DNA of 64,000 nt, taken from contig LFER01000016.1 of NCBI GenBank assembly GCA_001510135.1, positions 23,238 through 87,237 of the forward strand, given 5' to 3'. Position 1 is the stretch's first letter. Each line of letters begins with the position of its first letter. The DNA is from Alphaproteobacteria bacterium casp-alpha6. Its GTDB lineage: Bacteria; Pseudomonadota; Alphaproteobacteria; Rhodobacterales; Rhodobacteraceae. The notes under the pieces are model-generated. The model saw only the letters and a list, made by a program, of their open reading frames with translations. It was not told where the DNA came from and did no database searches. The position numbers and the translations under genes were made by a program. Below are positions 19,225-27,817 of the stretch, piece after piece.

Positions 19225-21032
19225 CTCATGCGCTTTCTTTCATGTGTATCAAGGTAGCGTTTGCGCAGGCGAATAGATTGTGGCGTGACTTCTACCAATT
19301 CGTCATCGTTGATATATGCAATCGCTTCTTCGAGTGAAAACTGTGTATGTGGTGTCAAACGTACAGCTTCGTCCGTACCAGAGGCGCGCACATTGGTGAG
19401 CTTTTTGCCCTTCAGGGGGTTCACTTCAAGGTCATTGTCGCGGCTGTGCTCTCCGATAATCATACCTTGATAGACCTGCACCTGCGAGCCGATAAACATG
19501 CGTCCGCGGTCCTCTAGATTCCAAAGCGCATATGCGACAGAGACGCCGTCTTCCATTGAAATGAGCACTCCGGCGCGTCGTCCCGCAATAGGGCCTTTGA
19601 ATGGTTCCCAAGAATGGAACACACGGTTTAGCACGCCAGTCCCGCGTGTGTCTGTCAAGAACTCTCCGTGGTATCCGATCAACCCGCGGGAGGGTACATG
19701 GGCGACAATGCGTGTCTTTCCCGCACCTGCAGGGCGCATATCGACCATTTCGCCTTTGCGCGGGCCGGTGACTTTTTCAATAACTGCCCCCGTATAATCA
19801 TCGTCCACGTCAATTGTGACCTCTTCGATGGGTTCAAGGCGCACGCCATTATCATCTTCGCGGAATAATACCTGCGGTCGTGAAATGGACAGTTCAAATC
19901 CTTCGCGACGCATATTTTCAATCAAAACACCCATTTGCAATTCGCCGCGCCCTGCGACTTCGAAAGCCTCACCGCCCGGAGTATCGCTCACGCGGATGGC
20001 GACATTGCTTTCGGCTTCTTTCATCAACCGGTCGCGGATCACACGGCTCTGGACCTTTTTGCCCTCCCGCCCTGCGAGAGGACTGTCGTTGATCCCGAAT
20101 GTAACGGTGATCGTGGGGGGGTCAATCGGTTGCGCCTCAATCGGGGTGTCAACAGCCAAAGCACAAAGCGTATCAGACACCGTTGCTTTGCTCATCCCTG
20201 CTAATGACACGATATCGCCTGCAACTGCTTCGTCGATATCGGCCTGACCCAGACCGCGGAATGCTTGAATACGGGTCACACGGAATTGTTCGAACTTTTG
20301 TCCTGTGCGCGAGAGTGCCTGAAGGGTCGCACCGACTTTCAACCGGCCGTTCTCGACCCGACCTGTGAGGATACGACCCACAAAGGGATCTGTGCCAAGC
20401 GTTGTTGCAAGCATCCGAAAATCTTCGTTTTGATGGGCGATCTGTCTTGGTGCAGGTACATGATTGACAATCAGATCGAAGAGCGCCGCGAGATCTTTGC
20501 GGGGGCCATGTAGCTCCGTGTCCGCCCAACCAGAGCGACCAGAGGCGTAAAGATGGGGAAAATCGAGCTGATCTTCGTTTGCGTCAAGCGCTGCGAAGAG
20601 ATCAAAACATTCATCCAAGGCGCGGTCGGGTTCGGCGTCTGGTTTATCCACTTTGTTTAAGACAACGATCGGGCGCAGTCCAAGTGCCAGCGCTTTGGAG
20701 GTCACAAATTTAGTCTGTGGCATTGGCCCTTCTGCGGCGTCAACGAGAAGCACCACTCCGTCCACCATGCTCAGGATCCGCTCGACCTCTCCACCGAAAT
20801 CAGCGTGTCCCGGGGTGTCCACAATGTTGATGCGGGTATCTTTCCAAACGACGGACGTCGCTTTGGCAAGTATCGTAATACCGCGTTCGCGCTCTAGATC
20901 ATTGCTGTCCATCGCACGTTCGACCACTGCCTGATTTGCGCGAAACGCCCCAGATTGCTTAAGCAGCTCATCGACGAGCGTTGTTTTCCCATGATCAACA
21001 TGAGCGATGATTGCGATGTTGCGCAAATCCAT
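19212..21032 (-). CDS. typA: Translational GTPase TypA/BipA
   Basis: A 606-residue ribosome-associated GTPase that helps assembly of the large subunit and translation under stress or cold. G motifs: G1 [10 protein letters not shown]2 within [11 protein letters not shown]3 [15 protein letters not shown]4 NKVDKPDA. The C-terminal part contains the EF-G-like domains and the BipA-specific segment [17 protein letters not shown]. It stands alone with a terminator at its end, convergent with the alaS-DUF1330 pair. Confidence 0.96.
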   Translation of the reverse strand: MDLRNIAIIAHVDHGKTTLVDELLKQSGAFRANQAVVERAMDSNDLERERGITILAKATSVVWKDTRINIVDTPGHADFGGEVERILSMVDGVVLLVDAAEGPMPQTKFVTSKALALGLRPIVVLNKVDKPDAEPDRALDECFDLFAALDANEDQLDFPHLYASGRSGWADTELHGPRKDLAALFDLIVNHVPAPRQIAHQNEDFRMLATTLGTDPFVGRILTGRVENGRLKVGATLQALSRTGQKFEQFRVTRIQAFRGLGQADIDEAVAGDIVSLAGMSKATVSDTLCALAVDTPIEAQPIDPPTITVTFGINDSPLAGREGKKVQSRVIRDRLMKEAESNVAIRVSDTPGGEAFEVAGRGELQMGVLIENMRREGFELSISRPQVLFREDDNGVRLEPIEEVTIDVDDDYTGAVIEKVTGPRKGEMVDMRPAGAGKTRIVAHVPSRGLIGYHGEFLTDTRGTGVLNRVFHSWEPFKGPIAGRRAGVLISMEDGVSVAYALWNLEDRGRMFIGSQVQVYQGMIIGEHSRDNDLEVNPLKGKKLTNVRASGTDEAVRLTPHTQFSLEEAIAYINDDELVEVTPQSIRLRKRYLDTHERKRMSKAG

Positions 21033-21143
21033 TGAAATCGTCCTATTTCAGAGAAGTTGGCGATGCCCTACATCCTCTGAACGGAAATGACCAGAGAACT
21101 TCGGGCTTTTTTCAAACTTCTCTCGCTCCTGTGTCAATAAACA

Positions 21144-22682
21144 CTATACAGGAAGGTGAATTTTGAACGCTTCGCGGATAGCACGATCAACGTCTGGGGC
21201 AAAACGGGCCGAAGAGGGTTCAGATAAGATGGCTTCTTTTCGTGCAATCGCTTTTTGGATCAGGTCGGGTTTTCCGAGTTCATCCCATTCCTTTGGTGAG
21301 GTTCTGTCGCCAAGTTCGGGATAGATATATTCCGTCTGCATGACCGAGAGCGTTTGATCCGATCCAAGGTAATGACCGGGTCCCCCCATACAGGTCTGGC
21401 GGATGACATCCACGCTGACCGTGTCCTCGGTCACTTCGATGCCACGCACGCAGCGCATAGCTTGCCCCAAGAGATCATCACCAAGCACAAGAGATTCGAG
21501 GCAAAACCCGAGAAGTGAGGCATGCATGCCCGCCGCCTCGTAGACCATATTCAATCCCGAAAGCCCTGCCATGACATTCGACGTGGCCTGTTCCCAGCCT
21601 GCCTGCATATCAGGCAGCTTGGCATCTGCAATCCCCGCCGCTGCACCACCAGGAAGGTTGTAGAACCGGTGCATCTGTGCACAGCCTGCTGTCAAAAGCG
21701 CCTGTTCGCCACTGCCTCCTGACATCGCTCCCGTGCGCAGATCCGATACAAACGGCCAAGTTCCAAAAATCGCAGTATGGCCCGGTTTGATGGACTGAAC
21801 GTAGAAAAGCCCTGCAAGGCATTCTGCAACCGCCTGAACAATTGCACCGGCAATTGGGGCAGGGGCTGTGGCTCCGGCTTGTCCCGCGCTGAGAAGCAGG
21901 ATTGGCATGCCTTGGTGGATGCATTCTTCCATCACCAGACAGCTTTCCGTGGCGAATTTCATGGGCGGTACGACAAAGCAGTTCGAATTTGACACGAACG
22001 GACGCGCGCGCCATGCGTCTTCTCCTCCCGCGATCATGTGCAGCATTTTAAATGCATCACGCGCAAACCCCACTTCGGTAAAGGAAGTGCCCACATGTTT
22101 CGTTGTTCCCGAACAGCAGGCATAAATCGTGTTGAGGTCCATCTCACGATTGTCAACAATATCGCGACAGACCATTGGTCTTTGCAGAAAATGGATATTG
22201 TCAAGTTTGTCGGTCAGCCGTGCTGCGTCAAAGAGATCTTTGACCGTACTGTCACGATAATTCCGCCCCTCGACATCCACGACATGAACAGCGGCACCGG
22301 CAGTGCCAAAGTGGACATTGCTTCCGCTGAGGTCGAGATCGTTTTTGCCGTCCCGACTATAAAGCGTGATTGACCGATTGGCTGAGGCAATCGTGTCTTC
22401 AATCAAAGCGCGAGGAAAACGAAGTCGTCCATCGTCGCCAAGAATGGCACCCGCTGCGGTCATGTAGTCAATCCCGCTCTGTGGGGCATCTGCAAGGCCT
22501 ATGGTTTCAAGGGCATCAAGGACGGCTTGGTGTATGCGTTCAATGCCCTCTTGGCTAAGTGGCTGATATCGCCCGCCGGGAAGGCCGGCGCGCACAGGGC
22601 GAAGGTGTTCAGCTAGAGGTGCCGCGCGTGCAGATCTGCGTGCTAAACGGCCACCGGCGCGGCGAGAAGGTTGTGCTGTCAT
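21144..22682 (-). CDS. MttB superfamily (trimethylamine methyltransferase-like) protein, no pyrrolysine
   Basis: A 512-residue protein of the MttB superfamily of corrinoid-dependent N-methyltransferases. Recognisable stretches: LRPVRAGLPGGRYQPLSQE near the N terminus, NVHFGTAGAAVHVVD, and the C-terminal MGGPGHYLGSDQTL. True TMA methyltransferases use pyrrolysine encoded by an in-frame amber codon; this frame has none, so it belongs to the non-Pyl branch that includes glycine betaine methyltransferase. The methylated substrate is not predictable. No corrinoid protein or reductive activator gene adjoins it. A solitary gene with roughly 240 bp of upstream sequence before the mmsA terminator. Confidence 0.82.
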   Translation of the reverse strand: MTAQPSRRAGGRLARRSARAAPLAEHLRPVRAGLPGGRYQPLSQEGIERIHQAVLDALETIGLADAPQSGIDYMTAAGAILGDDGRLRFPRALIEDTIASANRSITLYSRDGKNDLDLSGSNVHFGTAGAAVHVVDVEGRNYRDSTVKDLFDAARLTDKLDNIHFLQRPMVCRDIVDNREMDLNTIYACCSGTTKHVGTSFTEVGFARDAFKMLHMIAGGEDAWRARPFVSNSNCFVVPPMKFATESCLVMEECIHQGMPILLLSAGQAGATAPAPIAGAIVQAVAECLAGLFYVQSIKPGHTAIFGTWPFVSDLRTGAMSGGSGEQALLTAGCAQMHRFYNLPGGAAAGIADAKLPDMQAGWEQATSNVMAGLSGLNMVYEAAGMHASLLGFCLESLVLGDDLLGQAMRCVRGIEVTEDTVSVDVIRQTCMGGPGHYLGSDQTLSVMQTEYIYPELGDRTSPKEWDELGKPDLIQKAIARKEAILSEPSSARFAPDVDRAIREAFKIHLPV

Positions 22683-22882
22683 GGGAAACTCCGAAAAAAG
22701 GTTAAGTGAAAAGGCGTCTTATGCTCAAATTTCACTCAACGGCGCGCCGCGTGCAGCGCGACCGCGCTCCGCGCCGATCGTCAGGACTACGATTTGTATA
22801 ATCGAAGCTTCTCGCTGCATTAATGAACCCTTCAAATTTGGAAATCTGGTATGATTTTATGAGAATCGAGTCTGGTCAAATT

Positions 22883-22897
22883 GCGACCTCAGGTCGC
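22883..22897. promoter_or_regulatory. Perfect 7-1-7 inverted repeat upstream of the MttB-like gene
   Basis: GCGACCT, one base, AGGTCGC. It lies about 200 bp upstream of the MttB-like start codon and 26 bp beyond the mmsA terminator. A compact odd-length palindrome of this kind suits a dimeric repressor. The rest of 22683-22922 shows no reading frame I can support. Confidence 0.4.
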
Positions 22898-22922
22898 TAA
22901 TCGACTAAGCTATCTGAACAAA

Positions 22923-22951
22923 TAAAAAACGCCGCCCAAAATGGACGGCGT
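22923..22951 (-). terminator. Intrinsic terminator of mmsA
   Basis: On the minus strand ACGCCG(T)CC, TTTT loop, GG(G)CGGCGT, then TTTTTT. It starts 26 bases after the mmsA stop codon. Confidence 0.87.
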
Positions 22952-22977
22952 CTATCGGCGCTTAGACTTTTCTTCAA

Positions 22978-24477
22978 TTAGTCCATAGGTTTGAAATTGA
23001 ACTCTCCGCCCTCTTTGATGCCTGACGGCCAGCGGGAAGTGATCGTTTTTGTGCGCGTATAAAATTTAAACGCATCGGGCCCATGTTGGTTCAAATCGCC
23101 AAAGACCGACTTTTTCCATCCACCAAAGGTGTGATAGGCAAGTGGCACCGGAATAGGGACATTGATCCCGACCATGCCAATATTGATACGGTTGGCAAAG
23201 TCGCGCGCTGTATCCCCGTCGCGTGTAAATATCGCGGTTCCATTGCCATATTCATGGTCAATTGCCAGATTGATTGCTTCTTCATAGCTCCCGGCACGTA
23301 CTGTGCTCAGAACTGGTCCGAAGATTTCCTTTTTATAGATGTCCATATCTGGTGTAACACGGTCAAAAAGATGCGGGCCAACAAAAAACCCGTTTTCATA
23401 ACCCTGCAAAGTGAAATCCCGGCCATCAACGACCAACTCTGCGCCCTGATCTACACCACTTTGAACAAGGCCAAGGATATTGCGTTTGGCCGCTTCAGTG
23501 ACAACTGGACCGTAATCTATGTCATCGCCCGCAGTATAGGGTCCGACTTTCAACTTTTCGATGCGTGGAACAAGTTTTTCAATCAAACGGTCCGCAGTTT
23601 CCTCGCCTACGGGCAAGGCTACGGATATCGCCATGCAACGTTCCCCCGCCGCACCATAGCCGGCACCAACCAATGCATCCGCAGCTTGATCCATATCAGC
23701 ATCTGGCATGATGATCATGTGGTTTTTGGCACCGCCAAAACACTGCACCCGCTTCCCATGGCTGCATCCGCGACCATAGATATATTCCGCAATCGGAGTT
23801 GATCCCACAAAACCGATAGATTGAATGACAGGATGCTCGATAATAGCATCCACTGCCTCTTTATCGCCATTTACCACTTGCAAGACGCCTTTTGGAAGGC
23901 CTGCTTCTTCCATCAGCTCTGCCAACATCAGCGGAACAGATGGATCACGTTCAGATGGTTTGAGAATAAAGGCGTTCCCGCAAACAATTGCAGGGGCAAA
24001 CATCCACATGGGGATCATTGCAGGGAAATTGAACGGTGTAATGCCTGCCGTCACGCCGAGGGCCTGACGCATGGAATACATGTCAATGCCCGGACCTGCG
24101 CTATCTGTAAATTCCCCTTTCAGCATTTGGGGTGCCCCAATGCAGTATTCTACAACTTCTAATCCGCGTTGCACGTCGCCTTTAGCATCTGGGATGGTTT
24201 TACCATGCTCGCGGCTCAATGCTTCGGCCAGCTTGTCCATATCTCGATTCAAAAGATCGACGAATTTCATCATGACACGTGCACGGCGTTGCGGGTTTAC
24301 AGCGGCCCATTGAGGTTGAACTCTTGCGGCAACATCCACTGCTATAGCCAATTCTGCTGCAGAGGCGAGCGGTACTTTGTACTGGACTTCGCCAGTCGCA
24401 GGGTTAAACACATCGGCGAAACGCCCAGATGTCCCTTTAACGTGTTTCCCGTCAATGTAATGCGTTAACTCAGTCAT
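22978..24477 (-). CDS. mmsA: CoA-acylating methylmalonate-semialdehyde dehydrogenase
   Basis: A 499-residue aldehyde dehydrogenase that converts methylmalonate semialdehyde (and malonate semialdehyde) to propionyl-CoA or acetyl-CoA with NAD and CoA, in valine, pyrimidine and inositol breakdown. The nucleophile is C281 in GYGAAGERCMAISVALP, a segment specific to MmsA/IolA; GSTPIAEYIYGRG and TPFNFPAMIPMWMF are also family-typical. It ends at a strong terminator and is divergent from coaD across 277 bp. No mmsB neighbour is seen. Confidence 0.93.
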   Translation of the reverse strand: MTELTHYIDGKHVKGTSGRFADVFNPATGEVQYKVPLASAAELAIAVDVAARVQPQWAAVNPQRRARVMMKFVDLLNRDMDKLAEALSREHGKTIPDAKGDVQRGLEVVEYCIGAPQMLKGEFTDSAGPGIDMYSMRQALGVTAGITPFNFPAMIPMWMFAPAIVCGNAFILKPSERDPSVPLMLAELMEEAGLPKGVLQVVNGDKEAVDAIIEHPVIQSIGFVGSTPIAEYIYGRGCSHGKRVQCFGGAKNHMIIMPDADMDQAADALVGAGYGAAGERCMAISVALPVGEETADRLIEKLVPRIEKLKVGPYTAGDDIDYGPVVTEAAKRNILGLVQSGVDQGAELVVDGRDFTLQGYENGFFVGPHLFDRVTPDMDIYKKEIFGPVLSTVRAGSYEEAINLAIDHEYGNGTAIFTRDGDTARDFANRINIGMVGINVPIPVPLAYHTFGGWKKSVFGDLNQHGPDAFKFYTRTKTITSRWPSGIKEGGEFNFKPMD

Positions 24478-24684
24478 ATTTGAGTCTCCTTTGGTTTTGC
24501 CGCACCATACTCATATGGTTTCCAAACGGAAAGGGTGAAAACCAGTATTTAACATAACTGTTTTGAAAACCATGGAAAGTGACTGTCATCCTCTGATCAG
24601 CCTTGGAAATTTTTTGAAAAACACATCTGAAAGTCATGTGCCATTCTCAATAACTCATAACGCCTTCTTTGCTGCATTTCCCGT

Positions 24685-24713
24685 TTGAGACTTGCATTTT
24701 GGGCTTGTATGAT
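24685..24713 (+). promoter_or_regulatory. Candidate sigma-70-type promoter of coaD
   Basis: TTGAGA (24685-24690) and TATGAT (24708-24713) at the optimal 17-base spacing, about 40 bases before the coaD ATG. Confidence 0.6.
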
Positions 24714-24754
24714 GTTGCTTGCGTTCAAGTTTCGTGCGGAGGGAGCAACCAATT

Positions 24755-25252
24755 ATGCGAATAGGACTTTATCCGGGAACGTTTGATCCCATCACTTTAG
24801 GTCATGTTGATATCATCAGACGCGCAGCGATGTTGGTAGATCGGCTGGTCATTGGAGTTGCCATTAACCGTGACAAAGGACCTTTGTTCAGCCTCGAAGA
24901 ACGTGTTGAAATGATCGAACAAGAATGTGCACAATTGTCCAAAGACACCGCAACAGAAATTGTTGCCCATCCTTTTGAAAACCTCTTGATCAATTGTGCG
25001 CATGACGTGGGCGCTCAAGTTATTGTTCGCGGCCTGCGGGCGGTTGCAGATTTTGAATACGAATTTCAGATGGTTGGCATGAATAGGGCGTTGGATTCTT
25101 CCATTGAAACAGTCTTTCTTATGGCCGAAGCCCGTCATCAGGCAATCGCATCAAAACTGGTGAAAGAAATCGCGCGTATGGATGGAGACGTGTCAAAATT
25201 TGTCACGCCCCGTGTGAAGGATCAATTGATGCTTAAGCTGGGGAAGGTCTAA
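24755..25252 (+). CDS. coaD: Phosphopantetheine adenylyltransferase
   Basis: A 165-residue nucleotidyltransferase that makes dephospho-CoA from phosphopantetheine and ATP, the penultimate step in CoA synthesis. The active-site motif is GLYPGTFDPITLGHVDII, with the T/HxGH element; VRGLRAVADFEYEFQM and MAEARHQAIASKLVKEIA are also diagnostic. The frame extends to 24719, but ATG 24755 has GGAGGGAG upstream and gives the standard N terminus MRIGLYPG. Its stop codon is two bases from the convergent gap gene stop. Confidence 0.95.
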   Translation: MRIGLYPGTFDPITLGHVDIIRRAAMLVDRLVIGVAINRDKGPLFSLEERVEMIEQECAQLSKDTATEIVAHPFENLLINCAHDVGAQVIVRGLRAVADFEYEFQMVGMNRALDSSIETVFLMAEARHQAIASKLVKEIARMDGDVSKFVTPRVKDQLMLKLGKV

Positions 25253-25254
25253 GC

Positions 25255-26256
25255 CTAAAGGTGTTTCGCCATTGCAACCGCAGTGTCGAGCATGCGGTTT
25301 GAAAATCCCCACTCATTATCATACCAAGCAAGAACGCGGCAGAATGTACCGGACAGAACCTTAGTCTGATCCGTTGCGAAAATGCTCGAATGGCTGTCAT
25401 GGTTGAAATCCATTGAGACGAGTTTTTCGTCGGTGACACCCAAAATGCCGCGTAAACGCCCGTCGCTGGCTTCGTGCATGGCGGCGTTGATTTCTTCGGT
25501 GCTGGTGGAGCGAGAGGCTTCAAAGGTGAAATCAACGCAAGACACATTGGGTGTGGGTACGCGGATCGCTACCCCGTCGAGCTTTCCATCCAATTCAGGC
25601 AATACCAGCCCGACGGCACGAGCGGCACCCGTAGACGTGGGGATCATATTAAGTGCTGCAGCGCGGGCGCGATACAAATCGCTATGGCCGCGATCCAATG
25701 TGGGCTGATCACCTGTGTAACTGTGGATTGTCGTCATAAAGCCTTTTTCAATTCCGACAGTGGCATTCAAAACGCTTGCAACAGGGGCCAGACAATTGGT
25801 GGTACAGGAGGCATTGGAGACAATCGTATCGCGGCCTGTCAGAACAGAGTGATTGACACCATAAACAATAGTCTTGTCAGCACCGCTTGCAGGCGCGGAT
25901 ACCAAGACGCGTTTCGATCCATTCTTGAGGTGAACAGAGGCTGTCTCTTTCGAAGTGAATATACCCGTACATTCCAAGACGATATCGACATCATCCCAAG
26001 GAAGTTCGTCCGGATTTCGCAGGGCGGAGACCTGCATCCGGCCCCGTCCCATATCTATGGTGTTCCCATTGACGGTGACCTCACCCGGAAATTTGCCGTG
26101 TACACTGTCAAATCGTAAAAGATGCGCGTTTGTTTCTACAGGGGCCAGATCATTAATTGCAATAATTTCGACATCTGTGCGCCCATTTTCCAATACACTG
26201 CGCAAAATATTGCGTCCAATACGACCAAATCCATTTATGGCAAGTTTTACAGGCAT
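25255..26256 (-). CDS. gap: Glyceraldehyde-3-phosphate dehydrogenase, predicted NAD-type
   Basis: A 333-residue GAPDH that interconverts glyceraldehyde 3-phosphate and 1,3-bisphosphoglycerate. The nucleophile is C151 in SNASCTTNCLAP; the Rossmann motif is INGFGRIGRN. D36 in AINDLAP occupies the position of the Asp that selects NAD by binding the adenosine ribose. A perfect 16-bp palindrome lies 20 bases upstream of the ATG (26277-26292), so it appears to be under its own repressor control. It is the last of the tkt-gap-small ORF-gap set on this strand. Confidence 0.94.
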   Translation of the reverse strand: MPVKLAINGFGRIGRNILRSVLENGRTDVEIIAINDLAPVETNAHLLRFDSVHGKFPGEVTVNGNTIDMGRGRMQVSALRNPDELPWDDVDIVLECTGIFTSKETASVHLKNGSKRVLVSAPASGADKTIVYGVNHSVLTGRDTIVSNASCTTNCLAPVASVLNATVGIEKGFMTTIHSYTGDQPTLDRGHSDLYRARAAALNMIPTSTGAARAVGLVLPELDGKLDGVAIRVPTPNVSCVDFTFEASRSTSTEEINAAMHEASDGRLRGILGVTDEKLVSMDFNHDSHSSIFATDQTKVLSGTFCRVLAWYDNEWGFSNRMLDTAVAMAKHL

Positions 26257-26276
26257 GCGCAGATCACCCTAATATT

Positions 26277-26292
26277 TTGTTAGCGCTAACAA
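26277..26292. promoter_or_regulatory. LacI-type palindromic operator at the first gap gene
   Basis: TTGTTAGCGCTAACAA, a perfect 16-bp palindrome with the central CG typical of LacI/GalR-family operators. It lies 20 bases from the gap start codon. Two related sites occur before the second gap gene. Confidence 0.75.
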
Positions 26293-26343
26293 CATGATCG
26301 CAAACCATTTGTCAACCCAATATGTGGCCAAAATATCAGGGTG

Positions 26344-26487
26344 TTATCGCCAGAAAGCGAGCCATTCAACAAGATCGTTCATTTTTCGAAGTACGAAAAC
26401 GATGTCTTTTCCCTCAAAAACAACGAAGTCCAAAATCACAACAGCAATGATCAAAGCAAATAAAATTGCCCAAAATCTATGTGGCAT
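26344..26487 (-). CDS. 47-residue single-pass membrane protein between the gap genes
   Basis: ATG at 26487 to TAA at 26344. The N-terminal half is a membrane helix (FWAILFALIIAVVILDFVVF); the C-terminal half is amphipathic and aromatic, ending NDLVEWLAFWR. AGGAAAG lies at a proper distance before the ATG. Small proteins ending in a similar W-x-A-F-W-R tail are, as far as I recall, found beside gap in other Rhodobacteraceae, which supports a real gene. The function is unknown. It sits in the 342-bp space between two gap genes in the same orientation. Confidence 0.7.
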   Translation of the reverse strand: MPHRFWAILFALIIAVVILDFVVFEGKDIVFVLRKMNDLVEWLAFWR

Positions 26488-26598
26488 AAAGAACTTTCCT
26501 GTTGTGGCATGCTCGCTTTGACGTAGCTATCGCAGGTCAGGACTTACGAAAAGACTAATTTAAACGTTTTACGCCTGAATACAGGTACGCTGGTTCCC

Positions 26599-27600
26599 TC
26601 AAAGCAAACGGCCTATGGAAGAGGCAACATCTGCCATCCGGCATGAAAATCCCCATTCATTGTCATACCATGCCAAGACACGCACCATTCTTTTGCCGAC
26701 AACTTTGGTTTGATCTGGCGCGAAAATAGACGAATGTGTTGTGTGGTTGAAATCGATGGACACTTTGGGTTCTGGATCATAGGCCAGAACTTGACCAAGC
26801 CGTCCTTCGGAGGCCTCTCTCACAACTTCATTTACATCGTCTACGGTCACATCTTTGCCGGCCTCGAAGGTCAAATCCACTGCAGAAACATTTGGTGTTG
26901 GTACCCGCATGGCCGTCCCGTCAAGTTTACCACTTAATTCAGGAAGAACTTCGCCAAGCGCTTTTGCGGCCCCCGTCGAGGTCGGGATCATGGCCATCGC
27001 TGCTGCGCGGGCGCGGTAAAGGTCATTGTGGCGACGATCTAGTGTTGGCTGATCGCCAGTGTAGGAGTGGATCGTCGTCATAATCCCGCGTTCAATGCCG
27101 ATGGCATCATTCAAAACTTTGGCAAGAGGGGCCAGACAATTCGTCGTGCAAGACCCATTCGAGATCATTGTGTCCCCGGGAATAAGGTCTCTGTGGTTGA
27201 CGCCATATACAATTGTCTTGTCGACGTTTTTGGCCGGGGCAGAGATCAGCACCGATTTGGCCCCCTGTTGAATGTGCACTGCCGAGGTTTTTCCGTCGTT
27301 GAATTTTCCGGTACATTCCAGAACTACGTCACAACCGCTCCAGTCGAGTTCAGTGGGATCATAGGTTGACATCACCTCGATCGGGCCACGTCCAAGATCA
27401 ATAGAGTTTCCATTCACGGCCACATTGCCCCCAAAGCGACCGTGAACACTGTCATAGCGTAAAAGATGGGCATTTGTTTCAATTGGGCCCGTCGCATTCA
27501 ATTTTACGACATGTACATCATTGCGACCGCTTTCTGCGATATGCGCCAGCGTACAGCGACCAATTCTTCCAAATCCGTTAATGCCCACCGTGACAGTCAT
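26599..27600 (-). CDS. gap: Glyceraldehyde-3-phosphate dehydrogenase paralogue, predicted NADP-preferring
   Basis: A 333-residue GAPDH with nucleophile C151 in SNGSCTTNCLAP. At the NAD-selecting position it has A36 (VVKLNATGP) where the neighbouring paralogue has D36. Family knowledge: loss of this Asp is found in NADP-using GAPDHs such as Bacillus GapB, which also reads N-A at this point. I therefore infer NADP(H) preference, hence a gluconeogenic or NADPH-producing role. Two operator-like sites precede it by 85-130 bases. It lies 217 bp downstream of tkt. Confidence 0.92.
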   Translation of the reverse strand: MTVTVGINGFGRIGRCTLAHIAESGRNDVHVVKLNATGPIETNAHLLRYDSVHGRFGGNVAVNGNSIDLGRGPIEVMSTYDPTELDWSGCDVVLECTGKFNDGKTSAVHIQQGAKSVLISAPAKNVDKTIVYGVNHRDLIPGDTMISNGSCTTNCLAPLAKVLNDAIGIERGIMTTIHSYTGDQPTLDRRHNDLYRARAAAMAMIPTSTGAAKALGEVLPELSGKLDGTAMRVPTPNVSAVDLTFEAGKDVTVDDVNEVVREASEGRLGQVLAYDPEPKVSIDFNHTTHSSIFAPDQTKVVGKRMVRVLAWYDNEWGFSCRMADVASSIGRLL

Positions 27601-27684
27601 TTGCTCTTTCCTTGCCTAACTTCCATCCTCTCTATACGTCAAAAAGAGTGGCCCTAATATGGCAAAAACCGAGTTTTTATATGA

Positions 27685-27698
27685 TGTTAGCGATAAAA
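27685..27698. promoter_or_regulatory. LacI-type operator-like site A at the second gap gene
   Basis: TGTTAGCGATAAAA matches the perfect operator core TGTTAGCGCTAACA at 12 of 14 positions. Its intact left half TGTTAGCG is identical. Confidence 0.55.
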
Positions 27699-27714
27699 TT
27701 CCACAATGTCAGAA

Positions 27715-27728
27715 TGATACCGCTAACA
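27715..27728. promoter_or_regulatory. LacI-type operator-like site B at the second gap gene
   Basis: TGATACCGCTAACA matches TGTTAGCGCTAACA at 12 of 14 positions, with an intact right half. It is exactly 30 bp from site A, close to three helical turns. Confidence 0.55.
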
Positions 27729-27817
27729 AGTTGCCCATTGTTGTCGCCACAATCTAAGGCGCGGGCATTTTGAAGTGCTGACAGAGCCTCAAAAACGACT
27801 CACTGCTCTGGCAGCCA

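Noticed and set aside
21144..22682. Pyrrolysine-dependent trimethylamine methyltransferase
   Set aside because: The frame has no internal amber codon and no pyl genes are nearby, so only superfamily membership is supported.
23083..23802. Plus-strand open frame of 239 codons
   Set aside because: Antisense to mmsA, whose catalytic Cys and cofactor motifs are intact on the other strand.
25474..26118. Plus-strand open frame of 214 codons
   Set aside because: Antisense to the first gap gene; no independent ribosome site or family resemblance.
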